A DNA stretch of 36,433 nucleotides from Neelides folsomi (lineage: Eukaryota; Arthropoda; Collembola; Neelipleona; Neelidae): NCBI GenBank assembly GCA_034687125.1, contig JAQGBZ010000517.1, forward strand, positions 1-36,433, given 5' to 3'. The position numbers and the translations under genes were made by a program. A model generated the notes under the pieces. The model ran no database searches. It saw only the letters and a program-made list of their open reading frames with translations, and was not told where the DNA came from. Positions 1 through 9,659 of this stretch are shown here, one piece after another; position 1 is the first letter of the stretch; every line of letters starts with the position of its first letter.

Positions 1-895
1 ATAATTGCGATTTAAAAATAATGTTTTGTTCAACTAAATTATGACATATTGATTTGAATTTTAGTAGCCTTTGAATTTATTTTTTAATTTTCTTTAATTT
101 AATTATTTTTAATAAATTATTATTTAACTTCTACGAACCCTATAATAAAAAAATTCCGATCCAGAATATCATCGTGATTTAACCTTTCTAAAGTCTTTTT
201 TGATTTAATTAGAATTGAATAGTTATTTAGTTATAATAATTATTCACTATTTGTAGGATGTGATTTGAACCATTCTTGAAAATTATTGATGCAATAATTG
301 GCTTCATCTAAACTATTGCCAGGAAACGGTCAATGATTATTTGGTTCTTGGCAATAGTAGCTTGCAGCTTGCAATGATTATTATTCTAAATGTAAGAGAT
401 GGTATAATAAATATGGTCAGGTATTGGCGTGAATTTAGTACTTTAAGCCCTCGTCTTAACCGAGCAGAATAGATACCGAATGTTAGCCAGTTAGCCGTTA
501 GAATTTTAAATTAAATATATATTTTATCAAAATTTCATGATTAATCAACACTCGAAATCCCACATTGTATTGTTAGTTTGTGATATCAAACTTTATCAAA
601 GACAACGAGGTCGAACACGATGATAAATACAAAATTAAATTACAATATAACATGCCTTTTTTATATTCAAATTCAAACTAATGTTTGGTTGTAACTGGTT
701 TTTATTATCAACCAAAGTACTTATTTTAGATAAATTCGTCGATAATTAAGCGCTTATTGTAAATTATCTTTCGATCCTTGAAAAAATTTATCTCATTTCT
801 CGTTCAGTTTAAAGATATTCCACATAAAAAATTAAACACTTCATTTTCAATTTTTTCTTCAAAAGATTGTATTAATTATTTACTTATTGGTTAAA
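1..895. other. Intergenic, upstream of the NLR-like gene
   Basis: AT-rich DNA with frequent stops in all frames and no exon-like stretch that I can recognise. It presumably holds the promoter and 5' UTR of the NLR-like gene that starts at 896. I see no convincing TATA and initiator pair, tRNA or repeat. Confidence 0.5.
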
Positions 896-3800
896 ATGGA
901 CGCTATAAATCAAGGTAATTTTTAATACATTATAAGGATAAAAGAAATTTTATATGCTAATTGCAAAATTTGTTTAATATTCAGATCTCATTCATAATTG
1001 GGCCACGATTATAGCAGATGTTCACTATAAGAAAATCGAAGTTGAAACATTTTTTACAAAATTAAATTTACAACACATTTATGAAGATAATAAAGGTAAA
1101 GCTAAACTTGTCGCCTATATCAATGGAATAAATTCATGGTACAAAAGCAAACCTATAAACCATACAACAAATATGAAAATGGAGTTAGTTAAAAGTTTGA
1201 AAAAATTGGGTTGGAATCACGTAGCCGATAAAGTTTCTGGAATTTCAATAAATGATCAAAGCGAAAATTTTTGGAATGTACCTGGAAAATTAGTAAATTT
1301 TTCAGGGAGAGAAAAATATTTAAAGGGAGTTGAGGAAATATTTGGGCAAGAAACGCCATATGCACTTGTTGCTGCTTTTGTTGGAATGGGAGGAGTTGGA
1401 AAAACTTCTTTGATTTCTGAATACATTTGGAGAAACTTCAGTAATTATAAAAGGGTTGTTTGGTTTAATGCGGATCCAAAGGACAAATTAGTTGACAAAG
1501 AATTTCTTAAATTTGGCAAAGAACTTCATATCATCACTGAGGTAAATGGCCCTTCAAAAGCTACAAAGAAAGATGAAGATATTTTTAAAATTGTCAAATG
1601 GTTTGAAAATGTGGAAAAAGGATGGCTGATTGTATTTGACAATGTTGAAAGCTCAGAATATATCCGAAAATTAATGCCAAAAAAGGGAGGTAAAATTTTA
1701 ATAAGTTCAAGAAATCGAATGTTTGAAGTTGAAAATAAAAAAGAATTAAGTCCATTTGGATTGGAAGATGTAATTAATTATTTAAAATCAAATAAAATCA
1801 ATTATAAGGAAGAAGAAATTGTTGAAAAATTTGCAAATCGACTTGATTTTCATCCACTTACAATTTCACACGCCATCACATATATCGATAAAATTAAAAT
1901 CAACTTGAGCAGATACATTGAAATTTACGATCTTAATATAAATTTAATTGAAAAATCAATTCCAGAAAAAAATCTTTTCATTGAATCTCTGAAACCGTCA
2001 TTTATTAATATTTTAATTTCTGTTAGAGAGATTCACAAAAATAATATCGAAGCTTTTAATGCATTGAATCAGTGTGCGTTTTTATTGTTGAATAAAATTC
2101 CTAGAGTTTTATTTAAAGATGAAGTTTTCGAAATTCTTCTTAAATATTCATTAATTTCTTTGGAAAATGAAAATTTTGTTTTTATTCATCGTCTTGTTCG
2201 ACAGACTTTATTATTTAATATTTTTGGCAATTATACAACAGACGAAGATTTACAAATGTAATAAATACATAAAATATCAAAATATTATATTAAATTCAAT
2301 AAAATAGCATACCTATATAAAAGATTAATTATATATTTATATTTACATTAATTATCTAAGGTATCCTGGAACCATATCAAAAGAAGTCCTTGATAAAGCA
2401 TATAAAATGATCGACAAATTTTATCCTTTGGAAAGAATAACTGAAAGCAGTTTGATTTTAAAATCTGACCTATTACCACATTATTATTCCTTGAATATTT
2501 TTAACAGTAAAATTAACCGTGTTAGTTTACAGAAAATTATTTTGCCTAAACGTTTTGAAATAAAAAACTACCAATTGAGACAAATAAACAAATTTCAAAG
2601 AATTATTTCAAATGAACAAAATAAAATTAAAAAAATTGAATCTCAAAATTCTACAGAAAATTTAATTAATGACGGTTTTAAGTATTTTGAATTATCTTGC
2701 CAATGCGATAAAGAAGATTACGAAAATATCATTAACTATTTAAATAAGAGTTTAAACATATTCGAAGATATTTTGCACGAGGATCATGAATTAATTATGG
2801 AAATCAATTATCTTCTTGCTTTTCAATACCGCAGGAATTTGATTGTTCATAACGACAATAACAATAATTCTAAATCAAAAGTAGAATATCATGAAAATAA
2901 ATTTGAATTTAGTTTATTTACAAGATACAATCTTGCACGTGCGTATTATTTTGAGACAAGGAGAAATCACGAAGATTTGAACAAGCGAAATGAAATCTTA
3001 TCTTATTATTCTCAAGCATTCCATATACAAAAGAACTTGTTGAGAAAAGGTATATTTAACATTAATACAGCGCGACCGTAAAGAGGGTCCTAATTTGTTG
3101 CGCTTAACCCACGCATATTATAACTAAATCAATCATCAATCTAATGTATTGTTAGATTTTTTAAATTTAACGTCGATACATTAGATTATGTGTAGTTTGA
3201 TTAAGTTTGTTATAACATGGAAGGGTAAAGTGGAACAAATATGGACCCTTTTTACTGAATATAAGTATTTTGTTTAATCAATATAATCTAAACATTTTCA
3301 CTTTATTTTCAGAGTGGATATTAATTATTAGTGATCGCTTATCAACAAATCATAATAACATTGAAGACTTTTGTTTGTTATACTCATATTTATTTAAGCA
3401 TGAATTGAACAAAAAAACAATTCAAAATGAGAAAATGGATTATTCTGATTTATATTACAATTTACTTCTCAAGTGGGCTAACGAAAGACAAACTGGAATC
3501 TCAATACATTTTGTATTAATAGAAATATTGCAACATGATTTAAAATGGACAAATATTGTTGAATCAATTCCGGTAATAATAAATAATTTTATTCTAATTA
3601 TACTACCTAATTCAAGATTTTAATGTTACATGTAAATATATGTACATGTAAATTTATTATATAAATATTTTAGAATAAATGGGCACCTAAAAAGAATCCT
3701 AACGTTCAATTAAAAAATAAAATGATAAGCAAAATGTTCAACAAAATTGAACACCATCAATTGGAATTTATCAAAGAAATTAAATTCGACCAAAAAAAGT

Positions 3801-5224
3801 TTCTTCAAATAATGAACCGAAATAGCATTATATTATATAATAATGGCTCGATAAATAATGATATTCTAAATATAGCAACGGAATTAGAATTATTTGAAGT
3901 TGTTAAATATTTTATTGAAAATGGAGCAAAATTTTTAATGAAAAATAATTTAAAACCACTTGAAATTGCAATTAAAAATGATTCGATTGAGTTGATAAAT
4001 TATATCTTAGGAAGCGAAACCATGATTGAAGTTATTAATAAGGATGAAACATTTTTAAACAAATCTTTATATTATGCCTGTCGAAATGGAAATTTAGAGA
4101 TTGCAAGATTATTATTAGAAAAAACTAACAGGGTTGACGTTGTTATTGAAAATAAAAGTCCATTGCATATAGCTTCAAAATTTGATTACGAAGATATTGT
4201 GAAATTACTATTGAAAAATGGGGCTAAAATTGAATATGTTGTTCAAGATAACTGGACTCCTTTACATTTAGCATCGAGTAGTGGACATTTAGAAATTGTC
4301 AAAATACTTTTAGAAAAAGGAGCAAAAATTGATGTTTTGGATGAATTTAATTTGACTCCTTTACATTTAGCGTCTAGTAATGGTCATGTAGAAATTGTAA
4401 AAATACTTTTAGAAAAAGGAGCAGAAATTGATGTTTTAAATGAACATGATTTCACTCCTTTACATTTAGCGTCTAGTAATGGACATCCAGAAGTTGTCAA
4501 AATACTTTTGAGAAAAGGATCAAGTATTGAAGTTTTAACTAAAGAAAAATTAACTCCATTACATTTAGCTTCAAACAAAGGTGATGAAGAAGTTGTAAAA
4601 TTACTTTTAGGAAAAGGAGCAAAAATTAATGTTTTAAATATTAATAATTTAACACCTTTACATTTAGCGTCCAGTAATGGACGTGCAGAAGTTGTTAAAA
4701 TACTTATGGAAAAAGGAGCAAAAATTGATATTTTAAACATTAATAAGTCAACTCCTTTACATTTAGCCTCGTGTAATGGACAAATTGAAACTGTCAAAAT
4801 ACTTCTAGAAAAAGGATCAAAAATTGATGCTTTAAATATTAATAATTCAACTCCTTTACATTTAACGTCGAGCAATGGACACGCTGAAGTTGTCAAAATA
4901 CTTTTAAAAAATGGAGCAGAAATTAATGTTTTAAATGAACATAATTTTACCCCATTACATTTAGCGTCGAGTAAGGGGCATGTAGAAGTTGTCAAAATAC
5001 TGTTAGAAAAAGGATCAAAAATTGATGCATTTAATTTATTTAAATTCGCCCCTTTACACTTAGCGTCGAGTAAGGGACATGCAGAAGTTGTCAAAATACT
5101 TTTAGAAAAAGGTGCAAAAATTAATGTTTTAAATATTAATAATTATACTCCTTTACATTTAGCGTCAAGTAATGGACGTGAAGAAGTTGTAAAAATACTT
5201 ATGGAAAAAAGAGCAAAAAATTGA
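896..5224 (+). CDS. NLR-like receptor: death-fold-like, NB-ARC, TPR-like, ankyrin repeats
   Basis: Five exons: 896-914, 985-2257, 2361-3049, 3313-3572 and 3674-5224. All four GT-AG junctions keep frame, giving about 1263 residues. The N-terminus (about 7-92) is helical, with the W...LL/aLkklGwnhvAdkv pattern of a death-fold domain. The NB-ARC ATPase shows a P-loop GMGGVGKT (140-147), a Walker B stretch GWLIVFDNVE (219-228), an ILISSRN sensor-like strand and an IHRLVRQ winged-helix motif near 408. Exons 3-4 look TPR-like (for example NIFEDILHEDHELIMEI). The last exon has about 14 ankyrin repeats of 33 residues. Known NB-ARC proteins with such layouts are signal-dependent switches (Apaf-1, plant NLRs); ligand sensing by the ankyrins is inference. 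The start gives a short first exon and is less sure than the rest. The final repeat breaks off at a frameshift in an A run. Confidence 0.85.
4256..5224 (+). repeat. 99-bp tandem array encoding ankyrin repeats
   Basis: From 4256 the coding DNA repeats every 99 bp with little divergence (units begin with the TPLHLASSNGH type of segment). There are nine full copies and a partial tenth. Earlier ankyrin units (about 3860-4255) are much more diverged. The variable ends of the units recur in a patchy order (the NINN/NINK type at four places, the NEH type at two), which suggests duplication or conversion of units. The array continues recognisably past the stop to about 5260 in decayed form. Confidence 0.9.
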
Positions 5225-5990
5225 TGTTTTAGATAAAGATAATTGACTCTTTTACACTAATAATAAACTTATTTAATAGTAAGAATAAAATGTTTGAAAT
5301 AAAATAATTGACTTTTTTGTTATTTTTCATTAAAAGTGTCGTTACTATTGCGTAAGAATTTCATAAATTTTTTATTTAAATGTTTAAAAAATATTATTTT
5401 CAAAATATGAATATGGCAATTCTCATTAAAATATAAAACACTTTGTTAGCAATGTTTACAATGGGCGGATGTTTAAAGGGAATGGAAAATATGCATATTG
5501 AATCTTAAATGTGTCTTTTGTAATTGTCGGGTCTTGAGTATGTATGGTCCATTTATTGTATGTTAGATAGGCCTTATAATGTAAATTATCAGGTCTCGGG
5601 TCTGGTGCAGGTCAGGTGTAAGCACCCAACTTTATTTAATATTTTTTATGAGAATCTTCCCGGTATTTTTGATATGTCAGCACATGTACATAGATGTGAA
5701 TGAGATGAGGCTGCCAAACTTAATGTACTGATTGATATTAATATATTTGCTTTTCCTGATAATACAATTACTGATAGGTAAAATATCTGTTTAAATAAAT
5801 AAGAAATACAAAATAATTGTATAAACCATTCATAAATTCTTATCACATCACATCACACTATCAGTAATGAACGTTTTTGAATCATTAATAATAAATAACG
5901 AATTATTAATAGTAAAGATTTGCTGTTTAACTTAAAGAGAATTGATGATTTAATATACAATAGAAATTATCCAAAATAAATAAATCATGG
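5225..5990. other. Intergenic, 3' of the NLR-like gene
   Basis: It begins with decayed ankyrin-unit sequence (to about 5260) and an AATAAA at 5284-5289 that could serve as the polyadenylation signal of the NLR-like gene. A short stretch rich in GGTCT/GGTC (about 5590-5620) stands out from the AT-rich background but I cannot classify it. No exon is supported. Confidence 0.5.
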
Positions 5991-5991
5991 G

Positions 5992-6028
5992 TATAAAAGC
6001 TCCCTGGTTCAAAGAGAAAACTATCAGT
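5992..6028 (+). promoter_or_regulatory. TATA box and TCAGT initiator of the defensin-like gene
   Basis: TATAAAAG at 5992-5999 is followed by TCAGT at 6024-6028, which matches the arthropod initiator consensus. The A at 6026 would be the start site, 34 bases from the first T of the TATA box. This gives a 5' UTR of about 52 bases before the ATG at 6078. The same block is duplicated upstream of the copy at 8.8 kb. Confidence 0.7.
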
Positions 6029-6077
6029 TGATTTGAGGATAAATCAAGAAACATTATAATTGAAAATTCATTTGAAA

Positions 6078-6487
6078 ATGTTTTCAAAAACTTTGATTTT
6101 GGCGGTTGTTTTAGTCACTCTGGCTTACATTGTGGTTGACGGTAATTTCTTTACTCATTTATGTTAATCTCTTAATGTCATCATTTTTTAAATAATGATG
6201 ATAAAATAATCAAATTGGTTTCAAAGTTTACTAATCGTAATTTTTTATTTATTTTAGTTTCAGGCAATCGCGGATGTCCAAATAATGAAGAATGCAGCAA
6301 ACATTGTGCTGAAAATGGAAGTCCAAATGGCAAATGCGAAAAGCGCTGGTACAGATGGAGATATCAATGGAGATGCAAATGCAACCCATGCCAAGGCAAA
6401 TTGGTTTTGGGCAAATGCATTACTTCAATTAAAGTCGGTGTGACGTGTGATGGGAATTTGCAGAATTGTTCTCCCAATTCTGGATGA
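6078..6487 (+). CDS. Secreted defensin-like (CS-alpha-beta-type) cysteine-rich peptide
   Basis: Two exons: 6078-6141 and 6258-6487 (phase 1, GT-AG). The product has about 97 residues. Exon 1 is a clean signal peptide (MFSKTLILAVVLVTLAYIVV). Exon 2 carries cysteines in the order C, CxxxC, GxC, CxC, then PC and GKC. The first six match the framework of arthropod defensins and related CS-alpha-beta peptides, and further cysteines follow. The middle is rich in R, K and W, as in many antimicrobial peptides. Antimicrobial activity is inference from fold and charge. A second in-frame acceptor lies 6 bases inside exon 2 (AG at 6262-6263) and would drop two residues. A decayed and a start-less relative lie at 8.3-9.3 kb. 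Confidence 0.75.
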
Positions 6488-6542
6488 GTCAATTAATACA
6501 TTTTAAATTATCTGTACTTATTGGGAATTTGCAGAATTGTTC
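6451..6542 (+). repeat. Short direct repeat spanning the stop codon
   Basis: A 21-base unit at 6451-6471 (TGGGAATTTGCAGAATTGTTC) recurs identically at 6522-6542, 71 bases downstream. The first copy is coding and the second lies in the 3' UTR. It looks like a local tandem duplication of the 3' end of the gene. Confidence 0.8.
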
Positions 6543-7179
6543 AACTAATAAGGGATAATTCAATTAATTAATTAAAATAAATTCAATTTATTTTTCAAAA
6601 TAATATTCGCTTTGAAATAATAAATGTGATTGAAATTTCATAAAATTTTAATGTTCAAGATTAAACATTATAAAGTAAAAATCTTATATTTTTTATTAAT
6701 ATTATATAAAAGTTGGTAAAGTCAAATTTTAAATTACAAATACCGACTGTGTCATCAGAGTGTGTTATCGATTTAATCATAATGAAATCATGAGAATACC
6801 ACAAAGAAAAAAATTGAATCAATGATCCAATCAATTTCACTTGAATTAGTAAATCAATGAACGTTTTATGGATTTAATTTCTCAACATTAGTGTGGATTA
6901 AAATTTAAGGGTTAATGAACGCGGATTTTGTATTACTATACTTTGCTTAATTTACATTGGATTTCGGTTAATTCTTTCATGTGGTGATGTAATTGAACAG
7001 TTTAAATTTTAAATTTATCAGGGATTCTAATTGTTGAATGATTATAGTTTATGTATAGATTATGTAATGACCAACCAATTTAAATAACGTTCATAAATAA
7101 TGTTATTCCGTTAACCAGATCAACTTTTGCTCTTATTGATTTTCAATGTGTAAGAAATTTTATATAAAAACCAGAAATG
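6543..7179. other. Intergenic between the defensin-like and Kunitz genes
   Basis: AT-rich and free of exon-like sequence on either strand. AATAAA-type signals near 6577 could end the upstream transcript. Nothing else is recognised. Confidence 0.5.
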
Positions 7180-7187
7180 TATAAAAG
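7180..7187 (+). promoter_or_regulatory. TATA box of the Kunitz gene
   Basis: TATAAAAG lies about 100 bases upstream of the Kunitz ATG at 7288. No exact TCAGT follows; a TTCACT at about 7215-7220 lies at a fitting distance for transcription start. Confidence 0.5.
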
Positions 7188-7287
7188 CATCTAATCATTC
7201 CATCCTTCTCATATTTCACTGATCTACACAAAAGGGATTGATTGAAATTTCCAAATTTGTTGAATTTTGGATTTTGATCAACTAAAT

Positions 7288-7730
7288 ATGAAGTTTTTTC
7301 TTTTAATTCTTTCTGCTCTCTTTTTCACCCAATTGGCCAATTCAACACCTTTTACAAAAGGTAACATTTTAAATCATAATATTCATTCAAGTATATAATA
7401 CTTAAAAAATTACTTTTATTCAAATGGACATATTATTATTATTAAATTATTTAATTATTTGTTCTGTTTCAGTCATGTGCACACTGCCTCCAGTTATTGG
7501 ACGTTGTAGAGCCATTTTCTACCGCTTTTATTACAATGATCAAACTCAAGCTTGTGAAAAGTTCATTTATGGTGGTTGCATGGTAACAAGCACGTTTTAT
7601 TATGTATAATTGTATAAATATTTATTATAAAGGACTGACATTTTTATATTTGTTTCAGGGAAATGCCAACAATTTTAAAAGTGAAAAAGATTGTTTAGAA
7701 TTGAAATTATTTTGCCTCACTCAAGATTAG
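7288..7730 (+). CDS. Secreted single-domain Kunitz-type serine protease inhibitor
   Basis: Three exons: 7288-7360, 7473-7582 and 7659-7730, all GT-AG, giving 84 residues. Residues 1-19 or so are a signal peptide ([19 protein letters not shown]). The Kunitz domain runs from C27: C-x8-C at C36, then the conserved RFYYN, the FIYGGC block and GN.NNF. In this family the residue after the second cysteine (here R37) is P1, so a trypsin-like protease target is expected. The last two cysteines are C-x6-C rather than the usual C-x3-C, which is unusual and may alter the C-terminal helix. AATAAA at 7737-7742 lies just past the stop. Such genes act in haemolymph, saliva or venom; which applies here cannot be told. 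Confidence 0.88.
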
Positions 7731-7742
7731 CAATTTAATAAA

Positions 7743-8340
7743 GAAAGTTTATAAAGTTCAAGCTCTGATTTAATGATGTACCAACATGATATAATGATTA
7801 TATGACAGATTTACTAGAAATTGCCAATATACCTAGAATACTACTACACATGCATAATATGCCTCTGCTATGCATAATTCAAAATTCATAAAAGATTCCA
7901 TTATTATCACTATATGATTCATGTTATTGAGATAAATAAATGCGTCTGGAGATGATTTTATAGCCAAGTTTGATTATAATTAGGTTATATTTGTATCAAC
8001 ATTTATTGTTAAGATGTTAAGAACACTCTGTACTGTATTTTAAATTCAATTTTAAATTAAAATAGAGTGAAGGCGTATGGTGTGAACAAATAAATATTTT
8101 TTTCAAAATATAAATAAGCTTAATGTTCAAATTGTTTATGAAAAATGTTAATATTACAATATGCATATAATTTAATTTTCGAAATAGCAAAATATTGTAA
8201 ATAAATGAAAATAAACATTTTTGAGATTTTCTTATTTATTCTCCAATAATTTAATTTTGTCAAATTTCAATTACATTTCTATTATAAAAGAAGGGAAAAT
8301 GATTTAAAACTGTAAATTGAATTTATTTTTATTTATTGGT
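7743..8340. other. Intergenic, 3' of the Kunitz gene
   Basis: AT-rich sequence with many stops. I see no exon, RNA gene or repeat of note before the inverted defensin fragment at 8341. Confidence 0.5.
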
Positions 8341-8465
8341 CTATCCAGCAGTTGGAGAACAATTTTTTCCTTCCCCATCACACTTCACTCCAATTCCAAT
8401 TATTCAATGCATGCCCACAAAACCAGTAAGCCTTTACAAGGATTGCATTTGCATCTCCATTGAAT
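8341..8465 (-). pseudogene. Inverted, truncated exon-2 copy of the defensin-like gene
   Basis: Read on the minus strand, this stretch aligns along its length with the last 128 bases of the gene at 6078-6487, including the CKCNPC segment and the tail around the stop. It has a stop soon after the last domain cysteine region, and GKC has become WAC. No counterpart of the first half of exon 2, the intron or exon 1 follows at higher coordinates. It is therefore a broken fragment from an inverted duplication. Confidence 0.8.
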
Positions 8466-8811
8466 TCAAATATTTATTTATTTATTACGATACACTCAGT
8501 ATTTAGTATTTTGGATTCATATTACTTCACAGATTATATAAATGATTATTAGAAAGAGTTTAAACAATAAAACATTCTTAAACGATGATGCAAAATAATC
8601 CTTTACTTACATGTGATTTAATATTGCAAGAATGATTAAGCAAATTATAATGTTTTTAAACATAATTACTAAATCCTATTCATTTTGAGGAAATTTAAAT
8701 TGACATCATTTGTATGAACGAATAAATGAATTATAAATGATAATGATTCATAACTTATTGTTAATATAAATACTTTGATTTTAATATAATCATAAATAAA
8801 TAAATCCTGGG
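8466..8811. other. Intergenic, upstream of the start-less defensin-like copy
   Basis: AT-rich, with no exon. The last 30 bases (ATAAATAAATAAATC type) are homologous to the promoter upstream region at about 5970-5990. Confidence 0.5.
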
Positions 8812-8852
8812 TATAAAATTTCTTTGTTTCATAGAGGGAGGAAAGTACCAGT
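8812..8852 (+). promoter_or_regulatory. Duplicated TATA box and degenerate initiator
   Basis: TATAAAAT at 8812-8819 and CCAGT at 8848-8852 correspond to the TATA/TCAGT pair of the intact paralogue at 5992-6028. Transcription should start at about 8846-8850, which is downstream of the only upstream in-frame ATG (8824). Confidence 0.55.
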
Positions 8853-9326
8853 TGAATTGTGGACTACTGTGAACCAAAGAACTAATAAGAAACTTAATAA
8901 TTTTATAATTGGAATTTATTTTGAAATTGTTTCTAAAACTTTGATTTTGGCGCTCGTTTTTGTCACTCTCGCTCACATTGTAGTTGACGGTGATTTCTTT
9001 ACTCGTTCATATTAATTTGAAATGATATATTATGATTTATTCAAAAAAAATTTATATCATTTTTTAAAATATTAACTTCAAAGTTTACTAACTATATTTT
9101 ATTTATTTTAGTTTCATGTTATCGTGTATGGATGACAAATGAAAAATGTAATAGGCAATGTGTGGAAAATGGACATCAAATGGGAAAATGCGAAAGAATA
9201 TTTACCAAAACTTACCAATCTGCTAATAAACCACTGAGACTTTATTGCAGATGCAAATGTAGTCCATGCAAAGGGAAATTGGTTTTGGGGAAATGCATTA
9301 GTTCAAATAATGTTGAAGGAAAGTGA
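8824..9326 (+). pseudogene. Defensin-like paralogue with lost start codon
   Basis: Exon 1 (to 8989) and exon 2 (9112-9326) align with the intact gene at 6078-6487, as do the promoter, 5' UTR and intron. The ATG of the signal peptide has changed to ATT at about 8931. The frame stays open upstream to an ATG at 8824, but that lies between the TATA box and the expected start site, so it should not be in the mRNA. The next ATG is in exon 2 and would give a peptide without a signal. The mature part is intact: its CxxxC, GKC, CKC, PC and GKC cysteines are all present, with no stop before 9324. Either the start was lost recently, or a different start site or non-ATG start is used. Confidence 0.65.
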
Positions 9327-9659
9327 TAATGAAGGAAAGAATTGTTCTCCGACTGATGAATCAATCGATCAATTTATATAAACACAATTTGTTTCATAAA
9401 ATTATTAATATATTTATAAAATTATCATTTATATCAATAAATTAGAAAATGTTCTGAAATTGTTTGGTTTTTATAAAGTCTTATTGTAAGATTTGAATCG
9501 AAAAAGTTTAATTTTTATATAAAAATTGGAAATATAATAAATAGATAATTATAACAATAATGCTTGTGAAATAGAACATGTATACAATTGTCTAGATGAT
9601 ACCTATGTTAGTAAATTTACATTAGTACTTAAACTTTATTGATTATGATGCGGAATTAA
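9327..9659. other. Intergenic between the convergent defensin-like copy and cysteine-rich gene
   Basis: AT-rich 3' flanks of two convergent loci; nothing recognisable beyond possible polyadenylation signals. Confidence 0.45.

Noticed and set aside
4384..5094. Long minus-strand open frame of 236 codons
   Set aside because: It lies exactly opposite the tandem ankyrin units and owes its length to the repeat; no own motifs or splice sites.
5646..5846. Minus-strand hydrophobic 66-codon frame
   Set aside because: No signal cleavage site, splice context or homology; AT-rich sequence readily gives I/F/L-rich frames.
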